A stretch of DNA of 13,970 nucleotides. It comes from Chrysiogenales bacterium. Lineage in GTDB: Bacteria; Acidobacteriota; Aminicenantia; UBA2199. Shown here piece after piece: positions 1-7,732 of the stretch. The stretch is taken from assembly GCA_004525465.1 (NCBI GenBank), contig SPCN01000031.1, positions 1 through 13,970 of the forward strand, read 5' to 3'. The notes beneath the pieces were generated by a model that saw only the letters and a list, made by a program, of their open reading frames with translations, was not told the DNA's origin and ran no database searches. Position 1 is the first letter of the stretch, and every line of letters starts with the position of its first letter. A program made the position numbers and the translations under genes.

Positions 1-1
1 G

Positions 2-172
2 AACATTATCGGCATGGATCCCCAACAAGTGAAATTCCCCTACCGGCCGCATCCGCTGTTCCAAAGGCAGCGCAAGTGGCGCGAGGCGAAAAGCCGAGTT
101 CAGGGGCCTGGAGAGCACCACCCGCAAAAACAACCGCCAAGCCATGAAGAAAATCATCCTGCAAAAGATTAA
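2..172 (+). CDS. C-terminal fragment of an unrecognised protein (5' end outside window)
   Basis: Frame 2 is open from the window edge to a TAA at 170-172, giving 56 residues. It begins NIIGMDPQQVKFPYRPHPLF and is followed by a basic, hydrophilic tail rich in H, P, Q and K. Frame 1 also stays open to a TGA at 145-147 (ATGA overlap with larB) but gives a low-complexity Ala/Pro-rich translation, and frame 3 stops early, so frame 2 is preferred. If right, this gene overlaps the larB start by 29 nt. I do not recognise the family. The end looks like a disordered tail, so little can be inferred. Position just before larB would fit a cofactor-pathway partner such as larE or larC, but nothing in the residues supports that. 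Confidence 0.4.
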   Translation, partial: NIIGMDPQQVKFPYRPHPLFQRQRKWREAKSRVQGPGEHHPQKQPPSHEENHPAKD

Positions 173-893
173 GGATTTTAAAACCGGGAAGCTATCCGAA
201 AAGGAATTGTTCCTTTTTTTGCAAAATTTCCCCTTCAGCAACGATCCGCACCTCAAGCTCGATTTTCATCGCAAGCTGCGCCGGGGTATCCCCGAGGTCA
301 TTTTCGGCCAGGGCAAGAGCGTCGAACAGTTGCGCCGCATCGTTAAGAAATTCACCGAGGTCGGCGAGGAAATGCTGATTACCCGAGTCGACGCCGAGCG
401 CTACACAGCGCTGAAAAATGATTTCTCCCATCTGAAATATCATGCCGCGGCCCGCATCATCACCTCGGACCGCCAGGCCAAGACCTTGAACAAGGGAAAA
501 ATACTGGTCCTGTCGGCCGGGGCCTCCGACGAGAAGGTTGCCGAGGAGGCTTATATCTCTTCACTTTACCTGGGCAATAAAACTGAAAAGGAATACGATG
601 TGGGCGTCGCCTGCCTGGCCCGGGTCCTGAGCCTGCAAAAAAAATTTAATGGCTACTCGGTGATCATCGCCGTGGCCGGCATGGAGGGGGCCCTGCCCTC
701 GGTCGTGGCCGGGCTGACCTCCACGCCGATCATCGCCGTCCCGACCTCGGTCGGCTACGGCAGCAATTTCGGCGGCCTGTCGGCCCTGCTCTCCATGCTA
801 AATTCCTGCGCCGGCGGCATTTCGGTGGTCAACATCGACAACGGCTTCGGCGCCGCCTACCAGGCCACGCTGATCAACCAGAAACTTTCCTGA
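144..893 (+). CDS. larB: LarB, pyridinium-3,5-biscarboxylic acid mononucleotide synthase (AIR carboxylase-related)
   Basis: LarB carboxylates and hydrolyses nicotinic acid adenine dinucleotide, the first step towards the nickel-pincer nucleotide cofactor of lactate racemase and relatives; LarE and LarC complete it. At 249 aa it is full length. The N-terminal part carries the family motif RRGIPEVIFGQGKS (46-59), and residues about 118-245 form the PurE-like Rossmann core, with GMEGALPSVVAGL (179-191), PTSVGYG (200-206) and SCAGGISVVNIDNGFGA (221-237). C222 and E181 sit where the family's catalytic Cys and Glu are expected. The ATG at 144 has no obvious SD; the preceding frame overlaps it, so translation may be coupled. 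The 3' end overlaps the opposing Mut7-C gene by 20 nt. No larC or larE is visible, so the rest of the pathway must lie outside. Family assignment is confident; the cofactor's client enzyme is unknown. Confidence 0.93.
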   Translation: MKKIILQKIKDFKTGKLSEKELFLFLQNFPFSNDPHLKLDFHRKLRRGIPEVIFGQGKSVEQLRRIVKKFTEVGEEMLITRVDAERYTALKNDFSHLKYHAAARIITSDRQAKTLNKGKILVLSAGASDEKVAEEAYISSLYLGNKTEKEYDVGVACLARVLSLQKKFNGYSVIIAVAGMEGALPSVVAGLTSTPIIAVPTSVGYGSNFGGLSALLSMLNSCAGGISVVNIDNGFGAAYQATLINQKLS

Positions 894-1344
894 TATTTTC
901 GAAAAACTTGGATATTTTCCCTAGATGGGTTCCTTGCCAGTAGATTTTTTGGCAACTTTGGCAGCGCTGGAAAGAGCTCTGGGTGCGGAAAACGTAGGGC
1001 GGAACCAAGTCCCGTATCAGCTCCTTTTCAATCGCCGCCAGCTCGCCGTTGCACAGTGAACAGCGCGGCGGCAGAGTGAATTGCTCAAGATGGAAAACCG
1101 AGATAATTTCTTCCAATTGCTGACGGGGATAAACGGCCTCCACCAGGCGGCTGCCTCCGGCGGGCATGGCCTTGTGCAGCGCCACGTCCTTGGTCAACAG
1201 GACGCGGTTTTCCTCAAGGCAAAGTTTTTTCAGCGCATCATCGCCGGCCCGGTTGTCATAGAAGGTGTCGAAGCCGAGCATGCGCAGCCACCTGGCCGTA
1301 CGGCCCAGCATGACGTCGGCGGCGAAGAGGGGAGGAGAGCTCAT
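874..1344 (-). CDS. Mut7-C RNase/PIN-like domain protein with C-terminal zinc ribbon
   Basis: This is a small Mut7-C (DUF82) family protein: a PIN-like nuclease fold followed by a zinc ribbon, generally predicted to act on RNA, though bacterial members are poorly characterised. From the chosen start (156 aa), the N-terminus reads FAADVMLGRTARWLRMLGFD (7-26) with acidic D10, then LLTKD (49-53) with a second acidic residue. Zinc ligands are C95/C98 and C128/C131, and the terminal YWQGTH (135-140) is typical of the family. The frame stays open upstream to a TTG at 1410, but that extension encodes repetitive PYTVYRMPYTEY-like residues from a heptamer repeat, so I place the start at the ATG at 1344 just before the conserved domain. 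No strong SD is seen there. It is the last gene of the leftward cluster, 135 nt after the AAA ATPase, and overlaps larB tail-to-tail by 20 nt. Confidence 0.85.
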   Translation of the reverse strand: MSSPPLFAADVMLGRTARWLRMLGFDTFYDNRAGDDALKKLCLEENRVLLTKDVALHKAMPAGGSRLVEAVYPRQQLEEIISVFHLEQFTLPPRCSLCNGELAAIEKELIRDLVPPYVFRTQSSFQRCQSCQKIYWQGTHLGKISKFFENIRKVSG

Positions 1345-1364
1345 GGAGCTAGAAGGACCCGGGT

Positions 1365-1399
1365 ACTCGGTGTACGGCATACGGTAGACGGTGTACGGT
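1365..1399. repeat. degenerate heptamer tandem repeat (5 units)
   Basis: Five consecutive 7-nt units fit the consensus RTACGGT on the plus strand (ACCGTAY on the minus strand), with one or two mismatches each; a weaker unit may flank each side. It lies in the 135-nt gap between the AAA ATPase stop and the Mut7-C start. Read on the minus strand in one frame it gives a YTVYR/PYTEY-like pseudo-peptide, which artificially extends the Mut7-C ORF. It has no hairpin with a T-tract, so it does not look like a terminator. Confidence 0.7.
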
Positions 1400-1479
1400 A
1401 ACCGCAACAAACCGAAGCTTCGTGATGAATGCCGTTCTCTTCACAGTACGCCGTTTGCCGCCAGCCGAGCTCGGTCTTT

Positions 1480-2967
1480 TCAATATTCCTTGTCTGTCGA
1501 TGCGCGCACAGCGCGGTTGTGGGCCCAGCTCCTGACCTTCTTGATCTGTTCTTCCATGGTGGTGGCCAGTGGCACCGAGTTGCCGAAAATAACGAAAAGA
1601 TCGTCTTCGTTCAGCTTGCGGTTTTCGGCGAAGGCCTCGTACATGCCGGAGATGATCACCTGCTCAATTTCCGATCCCGACCAGTTCTTGGTGATCTGGG
1701 CCAGTTGCGGGATATTGTATTGACTCAAATCGTTATCTCTCTTGGTCAGGTGGATGGTAAAAATTTCCTCCCTTTCCTTGCGCGTGGGCAGGTCGATAAA
1801 AAAGATCTGGTCGAAGCGGCCGCGGCGCAGCAGTTCGGCCGGCAGCAGATCGATGCGATTGGCGGTGGCGGCGATGAATATTTCCGAGGTGTGTTCCTGC
1901 ATCCAGGTGAGAAAATATCCCAGGATGCGCGAGGACGAACCGTCTGTTTGCTTGTCGCTGATACCGCTTTCGATCTCGTCGATCCAGAGCACGGCCGGGG
2001 CCACTGAATCCATAGTTTTGAGCGAGCGGGCGAATACCTCTTCCGGCGCGCCGGCGATGCCGGAATAGACCAGGTTCATGTCCATACGGAACAGGGGCAG
2101 GTTCCATAGCGTGGCGATGATCTTGGAAGCCAGGCTCTTGCCGCAGCCGGTGACGCCCATGGTCAGGATGCCCTTTGGCTTGTCCAGGCCGAATTCGCGC
2201 GCTTCCTTGGAAAAAGCCTTTTTTCTTTTCATCAGCCAATCCTTCAGCTTGTCCAGCCCGCCCATGTCGGCCAGGGTCAGGGCAGGGGATAAAAACTCCA
2301 GCACGTTTTCTTTCAGGATCAGCTGTTTTTTCTCCAAATGGATCTTTTCGATCAAACCGATGTGAATGCGCTTTTGTCCCTGGAACGACTTCATATAAGC
2401 CTTGTAGGCTTCATCCAACGTCAAACCCTGGACAGCGGTGACGAAGTTTCTTTTTTCTTCGCCACTGAGCTGAACCTGGATTCCGGCTTTTTCCATGGAT
2501 TCCAGGAATTTTGCGCAGAGATTTTCCAATTCTTCGTAATCGGGGAGTTCAAAGTGAATTATGTCAATTTCTTTTTTCAGTGTGGTCGGCAGGTAATCGT
2601 CGGGCGAAAGCAGGAAAAGGAATTTTTTGTTGTTCTTGAAATGCAGGTAGCATTCGCGGATCTTGCGTATGAGGCCGGGGGAGTGGCGCAGCCGGGAGTT
2701 CAGGTCCTTAAAGACAAAGAACGCCGCTTCATTGGCGGCAAGAGCAAGATCCAATGCCGCCGCGGGCTCTTTGCTGTCCGGGATCATGGAATCGTTGCGG
2801 CTGAGGCCGTTGTGGCTCTCCCATGTATAGATGTTCAGGCTTTTCAGGGTCTGCTGGCACAGTTTTTTCAAAAAGCCTTCGATCCGTTTTTCCTCAAAAG
2901 AAACGATTTGCACGATCGGCTGCCCGGCGAGCAGTGAATCTTTGATCTGGTTAATGGACTGGTTCAT
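1480..2967 (-). CDS. Ycf46-like AAA ATPase
   Basis: This 495-aa protein has the architecture of the Ycf46 AAA family: a degenerate N-terminal domain (about 1-225) and one canonical AAA module (about 230-410). The Walker A is GVTGCGKS (271-278, K277), Walker B AVLWIDE (325-331), sensor-1 N370 and the arginine-finger segment RRGRFD (381-386). A helical lid follows and then a C-terminal segment (SVPLATTMEEQIKKVRSW, 464-481) of the kind seen in Ycf46 proteins. Ycf46 is best known from cyanobacteria and plastids, where it has been linked to inorganic carbon use; here the role is unknown, perhaps remodelling of a protein or membrane complex. The ATG at 2967 is chosen over the one at 2988 because GGAGG (2974-2978) lies six nt upstream of it. 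It follows the lipid kinase by 59 nt and is probably cotranscribed. The family call is firm, the substrate unknown. Confidence 0.88.
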   Translation of the reverse strand: MNQSINQIKDSLLAGQPIVQIVSFEEKRIEGFLKKLCQQTLKSLNIYTWESHNGLSRNDSMIPDSKEPAAALDLALAANEAAFFVFKDLNSRLRHSPGLIRKIRECYLHFKNNKKFLFLLSPDDYLPTTLKKEIDIIHFELPDYEELENLCAKFLESMEKAGIQVQLSGEEKRNFVTAVQGLTLDEAYKAYMKSFQGQKRIHIGLIEKIHLEKKQLILKENVLEFLSPALTLADMGGLDKLKDWLMKRKKAFSKEAREFGLDKPKGILTMGVTGCGKSLASKIIATLWNLPLFRMDMNLVYSGIAGAPEEVFARSLKTMDSVAPAVLWIDEIESGISDKQTDGSSSRILGYFLTWMQEHTSEIFIAATANRIDLLPAELLRRGRFDQIFFIDLPTRKEREEIFTIHLTKRDNDLSQYNIPQLAQITKNWSGSEIEQVIISGMYEAFAENRKLNEDDLFVIFGNSVPLATTMEEQIKKVRSWAHNRAVRASTDKEY

Positions 2968-2973
2968 CGGCAG

Positions 2974-2978
2974 CCTCC
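2974..2978 (-). promoter_or_regulatory. Shine-Dalgarno that decides the AAA ATPase start
   Basis: GGAGG on the minus strand sits six nt before the ATG at 2965-2967. It lies inside the longer reading frame that begins at 2988, which favours the shorter protein starting MNQSINQIKD. Confidence 0.75.
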
Positions 2979-3026
2979 AAAGCGGCAAAACATTTTATTT
3001 TCCGGAATTTCATAGTGCTCTGAGTT

Positions 3027-3953
3027 TTAGATCCTGAAATTCAAGGCCCTTTCGATAATGGAAAATTCTGCGGGCAGTTTTTCCCCCATTTCGCCGTCAT
3101 ATTCGATGTGCACTTCGTCAGGAGATTCCACCTTTATGTTACGTGCTTTCAAGATGTGAACCTTGGGATTTTTGGCGATGGTTCCGGAATACAGGAGACG
3201 GGAATTTGTCACAATTTCGAACTTTTTCATGGATTCGATGAGCACAAGATCGAAATAACCATCATCGGGTTCCGCCTGCGGGGCAATGACCATGCCGCCG
3301 CCGAAGATCCGCCCGTTGGCCACGGCGCCGATCAGGTATTCGCCCTGCAGCTGTTGCCTGCCGTCAAGGGTCAGCTTAACTTTTTTGCTGCGGTATTTCA
3401 TTATGGTGGACAGCAGGCCGCGGTAATAAGTGAAGGCGCCGCGGCGGCTGGACTTGATGTTGGAAATATTGCGGATCACTTCCGCCCCCAGACCGAAATC
3501 GGCCACGTTGATAAAATACTGTGACCTGTTTTTTTTAACAGAGCTGCCGTAGGTTATTTTTCCGATATCGATTTTTTTATTCAGGGAATTTTTGATGTGT
3601 GCGGCCGATTTTTCGAATTCCCTGGGCACTTTCATGAAACGGATGAAATCCGATCCGGTTCCGGAAGGGATGATGCCCACGGCCGCGTCTTCATTGATGA
3701 CCCTATCGGATTGGGCGTTGAAAAAGCCGTTGCTGATCTCATTTAAAGTGCCGTCGCCGCCGACGCCTATGAGCAGGTCGAATCCCTGCTTGAGCAGTTC
3801 ACGGGCGATCTCCGTGGCCTGGCGGGGTTTTTCGGTAAAAATATACTTGAACTCCCGAAAATGCGCACGGATGGCATGCTTTATCGCTTCCCATCTTTTT
3901 TCAGTTTGGCCGCGGGCGGAAAACGGATTGACAATGACATGGACTTTATTCAT
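3027..3953 (-). CDS. diacylglycerol kinase family lipid kinase (DagK/YegS type)
   Basis: A soluble or membrane-associated lipid kinase of the DAGK_cat family, phosphorylating diacylglycerol or a related lipid with ATP. At 308 aa it is typical of bacterial members. The catalytic domain opens with VNPFSARG (8-15), carries the nucleotide-binding GGDGTLNE (65-72) and GIIPSGTGSDFIRF (93-106), where many relatives have GTAND(F). The C-terminal beta-sandwich contains FGGGMVIAPQAEPDDGYFDL (217-236), then EYDGE (284-288). Substrate cannot be read from sequence: diacylglycerol, undecaprenol and other lipids are all used within the superfamily. The ATG at 3953 has GGGAG five nt upstream, and the gene overlaps the preceding membrane-protein gene by 8 nt, so coupling is likely. 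The neighbouring transglycosylase and membrane protein suggest an envelope or phospholipid-turnover role, as inference. Confidence 0.92.
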   Translation of the reverse strand: MNKVHVIVNPFSARGQTEKRWEAIKHAIRAHFREFKYIFTEKPRQATEIARELLKQGFDLLIGVGGDGTLNEISNGFFNAQSDRVINEDAAVGIIPSGTGSDFIRFMKVPREFEKSAAHIKNSLNKKIDIGKITYGSSVKKNRSQYFINVADFGLGAEVIRNISNIKSSRRGAFTYYRGLLSTIMKYRSKKVKLTLDGRQQLQGEYLIGAVANGRIFGGGMVIAPQAEPDDGYFDLVLIESMKKFEIVTNSRLLYSGTIAKNPKVHILKARNIKVESPDEVHIEYDGEMGEKLPAEFSIIERALNFRI

Positions 3954-4437
3954 GTGTGCTCCCGGAAGGATGGTGGAATAATTTCCTGGCGATCAGGCCG
4001 GCTATCGCCCCGGCGATGATGGAGGCCAGAACGAAGAAAACGACCCCGATGATCATCATGGTTTTGAATTGGCTGCTGGCCATGGTGGAAAGTGAGTCAT
4101 CCCGCAAAAACGGTGCCAGCGACCTCGCTTTTTCGATCATCTGCTCAAGCCGTTCCTGGTTGATGCCGATAATGTTCACCAGGCTGAGAATGGCGAAGAT
4201 GCCGCCGCCGGTCAATCCGCTCAATGCCCCGGCCAGCATTGAATCGCTTCTTCTTAGCAGTTGATTTTCCTTGCAGAGCAAGTAGATCGTCAATCCGGCA
4301 CCCACTGCGATCCAGAGCATGAAAAACAGGTTGAGCAGGTTCAGGCCCGGGAATAAGGACAGTATCCCGGACGCTCCGCCTCCCAGAATGACACTTTTGC
4401 CCAGGCCCTTTAATGGTTTGGAGTTGCTTGCAAACAA
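3946..4437 (-). CDS. small multi-pass membrane protein, unrecognised
   Basis: A 163-aa glycine-rich hydrophobic protein I cannot assign to a family. Likely membrane segments are about 14-30, 32-55, 67-92 and 126-150, with a soluble, charged loop at 93-125 (QERLEQMIEKARSLAPFLRDD) and a short His-rich tail. The only plausible start in frame after the upstream stop at 4447-4449 is a TTG at 4435-4437; AGGT, overlapping that stop codon, provides a weak SD about seven nt before it. It lies 9 nt after the transglycosylase stop and overlaps the lipid kinase start by 8 nt, so it is likely coupled to both. Its place between two envelope enzymes suggests it works in or on the inner membrane. Function unknown. 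Confidence 0.75.
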   Translation of the reverse strand: MFASNSKPLKGLGKSVILGGGASGILSLFPGLNLLNLFFMLWIAVGAGLTIYLLCKENQLLRRSDSMLAGALSGLTGGGIFAILSLVNIIGINQERLEQMIEKARSLAPFLRDDSLSTMASSQFKTMMIIGVVFFVLASIIAGAIAGLIARKLFHHPSGSTHE

Positions 4438-4443
4438 ATTATG

Positions 4444-4449
4444 TACCTA
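4444..4449 (-). promoter_or_regulatory. weak Shine-Dalgarno overlapping the transglycosylase stop codon
   Basis: The sequence TTAGGT on the minus strand contains the TAG stop of the transglycosylase (4447-4449), and its AGGT serves as the only SD-like element for the TTG start at 4437. This arrangement implies that ribosomes terminating on the upstream gene reinitiate at the TTG. Confidence 0.5.
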
Positions 4450-5127
4450 ATTGATGATTTCTATGGTTCCAGTGATGTGGGAAGGCAACGTGTCGGTGAT
4501 GATGGTTCTGCCGGTCGGGGAGGTGTATTTGTAGATTTTTGTTTTGGGCCGGGACAGAGATGAAAATGTGGAGCTCATGCCCATCAAAGACATGACGCGG
4601 CGAATATATTGCTTGGTCTCAAGGTAGGGCGGGACACCATTGTATTTGCTGACGGCCTCCTCTCCGGCGTTGTAGGCGGCCAGCGTCAGGGGGATGTTGC
4701 CCCTATATTTTTCGTACAGGTATTTCAGGTGCCTCACCCCGGCTTCCATGTTTTCACTGGCGTTATAGCGGTTGATCACGCCATATTGCCGGGCCGTTGC
4801 CTTCATCAGCTGCATGATCCCCACGGCGCCTTTAGGGGAAACGGCTAAGGGATTAAAACCTGATTCGGTTTTGGCTACAGCGAATACCAAATCCTCGCGC
4901 AGTTGGTGTTTTTTGGTTAAAGATTGGATTTTTTCCTTATAATGCAAGGGAACGGCATGGCTGCGGGCTGCGGGCAGGAAGGTGATGCTGCCTTTTTTGG
5001 CATCAACCTTGTCCAGAGTGTTGGTAAGGACGATATGACCATTCTTGTCCTGGCGGACGACCAGTCCGGCGAAAAGGCAGGCGCCGATGAGCCAGGTTCC
5101 GCAAAAAACCGCTATTTTAAGCTTCAT
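4447..5127 (-). CDS. lytic transglycosylase, SLT family
   Basis: This enzyme cleaves peptidoglycan glycan strands in the periplasm, leaving 1,6-anhydromuramic ends. At 226 aa, it starts with a basic and hydrophobic signal segment (1-23; KLK then AVFCGTWLIGACLFAGLVV). The SLT domain spans about 67-185: the catalytic Glu is E88 in AVAKTESGFNPLAVSPKGAVG (84-103 region), followed by GIMQL (103-107) and AYNAG (151-155). A short strand motif precedes the domain (QDKNGHIVLTNT, 26-37) and a similar one follows it (YTSPTGRTIITDT, 201-213); both resemble the DUF4124-type strand often attached to SLT proteins. LIGAC at 14-18 could be a lipobox, but hydrophobic residues continue past the Cys, so lipidation is uncertain. 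The ATG at 5127 lies 11 nt inside the end of alaS and has no strong SD, suggesting coupling to alaS translation. Confidence 0.93.
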   Translation of the reverse strand: MKLKIAVFCGTWLIGACLFAGLVVRQDKNGHIVLTNTLDKVDAKKGSITFLPAARSHAVPLHYKEKIQSLTKKHQLREDLVFAVAKTESGFNPLAVSPKGAVGIMQLMKATARQYGVINRYNASENMEAGVRHLKYLYEKYRGNIPLTLAAYNAGEEAVSKYNGVPPYLETKQYIRRVMSLMGMSSTFSSLSRPKTKIYKYTSPTGRTIITDTLPSHITGTIEIIN

Positions 5128-7732
5128 TGTGGCCAGTTAGAACGCGGTCGATCTTTTTCTTAAGCCCCTCCGGGTCGGCGATCGGTTCACCGCCTGCTTG
5201 GGCAAAATCGCTTCTGCCACCACCTTTTCCGTTGATCATTGGGGCTACCTTGCTAATAATTATATTCGCATTGAATTTCTCTGTCAAGTCCTTGAAAACC
5301 GAAACCACGATATGGGACTTGCCGTCGTTATTGCTATAAAGGACAGCAATGCCCCTGATCCTGTTCTTGATTTCATCGGCCAGGTCGCTGAGTTGCTGGC
5401 GATCGGTGCAATCCAGGGAAGCGATCACGACCTGGACTTGATCGATCAATCGGGTGTTTTTGAGCAAGCCTTCAATATCCATTTCCTGAGCGGACCTGCC
5501 TTTTTTTAACAGTTTTTCGTTTTCCTTGGCGCGTGCTTCCAAGCTTTTCAGGAAAGCCAGAACGACATCGGATTTCTGGTTGAAATGACCGAGCACTTGA
5601 TCCAAAACGGAAAAGCTTTTTTGGATATGGAGATAAGCGGCTTCTCCGGCCAAGGCTTCGATCCTGCGGATTCCTGAAGATATCGAGCTTTCAGCGATGA
5701 TTTTTAAGATACCAATCTCGCCGCTGGCTTGCAGATGGGTACCGCCGCACAGCTCGCGGGAAAAGTTGTCCATGGAAACAACGCGCACTGTATCGCCGTA
5801 CTTTTCTTCGAAAATGGCAATCGCCCCGGTACCGATGGCCTCTTCATAGCTTTGCGTTTGCCGGGAAATGGAGATATTTTCCCTGATTTTCTCGTTTATG
5901 ACTTGTTCGATTTTTTCCAACTCTTCGCCGCTCAGGGCGTTGAAGTGGGTAAAGTCGAAACGCAGCTTATCAGGTCCTACCCGCGACCCCGACTGCTTGA
6001 CATGCAAGCCCAGCACTTCACGCAAGGCGGCGTGCAGCATGTGGGTGGCGGAATGGTGGATGGCGATCTGTTGGCGGCGGGCCCGGTCCACTTCCAACCG
6101 GGCACCGTCATTGACTTGCAGGCTGCCTTTTTGGACCTGCACCTCGTGCAGGATGGCCCCTGAAGGTGCTTTCCTCGTATCGACTACCGAAAAAAAAGCT
6201 TCATTGTTTTTTCCACAGCCGCTGTCGCCTACCTGGCCACCGCTTTCAGCATAGAACGGGGTGCGGTCGAATACCAGGATACCTTTTTCATTTTCGCCTA
6301 TGCGGGCGGCTTCCTTGCCATCCACATAGATCGCTAGCAATCGGGCCTCGGCCTGCAACTCTTCATATCCTACGAATTCACTTTGCCAGCGGCTGATATT
6401 CTTCAAAACACTGATCTCTTTGCGTTTTTCCTGAAAGCTGGCGCGGGAACGTTCCTTCTGGTTTTTCAATTCGCGCTGGTAGGCGTCGAAGTCGATGCCT
6501 ATGCCTTTTTCCATGGCCAGGTCGCGGGCGAAATCCAGCGGGAAACCGTAGGTGTCCGCAAGCCGGAACAGGTCCTTGCCGGCGAGCAGCGGCTGTTTTT
6601 TCGCGATGGTTTCCTGCAGCAGTTCGTCAAAAATTTTCAGGCCATTGACCAGAGTACGGTTGAAGCGGTCTTCTTCCCCGGCGATCACCTTGCTGATGAA
6701 ATCCCGGTTCTGTTCGAGTTCCGGATAAACCGGTTTCATCACTTCGCTTACCTGGCTGCTGAGTTTGTGCAAAAAACTGTCCTGCAGGTTCAGTGATTTT
6801 CCATGCTTGACCGCCCGGCGCAGGAGGCGGCGCAGAACGTAGCCGCGGCCGTCATTGGCCGGCATGATGCCGTCGGCGATGAGAAATGTCAAAGCGCGGA
6901 TATGATCAGCGACAACATGCAGATCCACTTGCCTGGTCGGATCCCGGCGATCGACCCCGGCCAGCTCGGCTGTGCGTTCGATGATCGGCAGGAAAAGATC
7001 TGTCTGGTAGTTGTTTGCCGCTCCCTGCAGGATGGCGGTCAGCCGTTCCATGCCCATGCCGGTGTCGATGGACGGGGCAGGCAGGGGCTGCAAACTGCCG
7101 CTGGCGTCGCGGTTGTACTGCATGAAGACCAAATTCCATATCTCGACAAAACGGCGGTTGCCGTCAAAAAATTCCCCGGGGCCGAATTCCGGGCCGCGGT
7201 CATAATGGATCTCAGAACAGGGACCGCAAGGGCCGGTTTCGCCCATCTGCCAAAAATTGTCTTTTTCACCAAGCTGATGAATCTTTTGTGAAGGCACGCC
7301 GATCTCTTCCTGCCAGATGCGGAAAGCCTCTTCATCATCCTGAAAAACGGTCACCCAAAGCCGTTCGGGCGGCAAATGGAAATTCACTGTCAGCAATTCC
7401 CAGGCGTAGGCGATGGCCTTTTCCTTAAAATAGTCTCCAAAGGAAAAATTGCCGAGCATTTCAAAAAAAGTATGGTGAAAATCTGTTTTTCCGACTTCAT
7501 CGAAGTCGTTGTGCTTGCCCGATACGCGCATGCATTTCTGGATGCTGACCGCGCGGCGGTATTCCCTTTTTTCTTCCTGAAGAAAAACGCCTTTGAACTG
7601 GTTCATGCCGGCGTTGGTGAACAGCAGGCTGGGGTCCTTGGCCGGGATCAGTGGTGAGGACAAGACCCTTTGATGTTCTTTTTTAATGAAAAAATCGTAG
7701 AAAACGCGGCGGATTTCAATGCTGCTGAACAT
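5117..7732 (-). CDS. alaS: alanyl-tRNA synthetase
   Basis: AlaRS charges tRNA-Ala with alanine in the cytoplasm and removes mischarged Ser and Gly. At 871 aa it is full length with all domains: a class II catalytic core (about 1-240, with FTNAGMNQFK 38-47 and the motif-3 region DTGMGMERL 223-231), a tRNA-recognition helical region, the editing domain (TPFYAESGGQVGD 491-503) with zinc ligands HxxxH (H560, H564) and CxxxH (C662, H666 in CGGTHL), and the C-terminal DHHA1 domain ending in KGGGRSDFAQAGG (836-848). The ATG at 7732 shares its A with the TGA stop of pilT (TGATG), so alaS has no leader of its own. There is thus no room for a T-box or other alaS-specific leader immediately upstream; expression is probably tied to the pilT promoter or to an internal one. 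The end overlaps the transglycosylase start by 11 nt. Confidence 0.98.
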   Translation of the reverse strand: MFSSIEIRRVFYDFFIKKEHQRVLSSPLIPAKDPSLLFTNAGMNQFKGVFLQEEKREYRRAVSIQKCMRVSGKHNDFDEVGKTDFHHTFFEMLGNFSFGDYFKEKAIAYAWELLTVNFHLPPERLWVTVFQDDEEAFRIWQEEIGVPSQKIHQLGEKDNFWQMGETGPCGPCSEIHYDRGPEFGPGEFFDGNRRFVEIWNLVFMQYNRDASGSLQPLPAPSIDTGMGMERLTAILQGAANNYQTDLFLPIIERTAELAGVDRRDPTRQVDLHVVADHIRALTFLIADGIMPANDGRGYVLRRLLRRAVKHGKSLNLQDSFLHKLSSQVSEVMKPVYPELEQNRDFISKVIAGEEDRFNRTLVNGLKIFDELLQETIAKKQPLLAGKDLFRLADTYGFPLDFARDLAMEKGIGIDFDAYQRELKNQKERSRASFQEKRKEISVLKNISRWQSEFVGYEELQAEARLLAIYVDGKEAARIGENEKGILVFDRTPFYAESGGQVGDSGCGKNNEAFFSVVDTRKAPSGAILHEVQVQKGSLQVNDGARLEVDRARRQQIAIHHSATHMLHAALREVLGLHVKQSGSRVGPDKLRFDFTHFNALSGEELEKIEQVINEKIRENISISRQTQSYEEAIGTGAIAIFEEKYGDTVRVVSMDNFSRELCGGTHLQASGEIGILKIIAESSISSGIRRIEALAGEAAYLHIQKSFSVLDQVLGHFNQKSDVVLAFLKSLEARAKENEKLLKKGRSAQEMDIEGLLKNTRLIDQVQVVIASLDCTDRQQLSDLADEIKNRIRGIAVLYSNNDGKSHIVVSVFKDLTEKFNANIIISKVAPMINGKGGGRSDFAQAGGEPIADPEGLKKKIDRVLTGHNEA

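Noticed and set aside
1..147. frame-1 product ending in an ATGA overlap with larB
   Set aside because: The overlap is attractive, but the translation is Ala/Pro/Ser-rich low complexity, while frame 2 reads more like a protein; the choice is not certain.
1365..1399. CRISPR-like array
   Set aside because: Units are 7 nt, contiguous and without spacers; no cas genes are nearby.
1345..1410. N-terminal extension of the Mut7-C protein to a TTG start
   Set aside because: The added residues come from the heptamer repeat and precede the conserved domain start; the ATG at 1344 fits family length better.
1464..1480. plus-strand terminator (CCGAGCTCGG followed by TCTTTT)
   Set aside because: The palindrome has no loop, no plus-strand gene ends there, and the local genes run on the other strand.
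2338..2937. 199-codon open frame on the plus strand opposite the AAA ATPase
   Set aside because: It is antisense to a well-supported gene and shows no family motif or SD.
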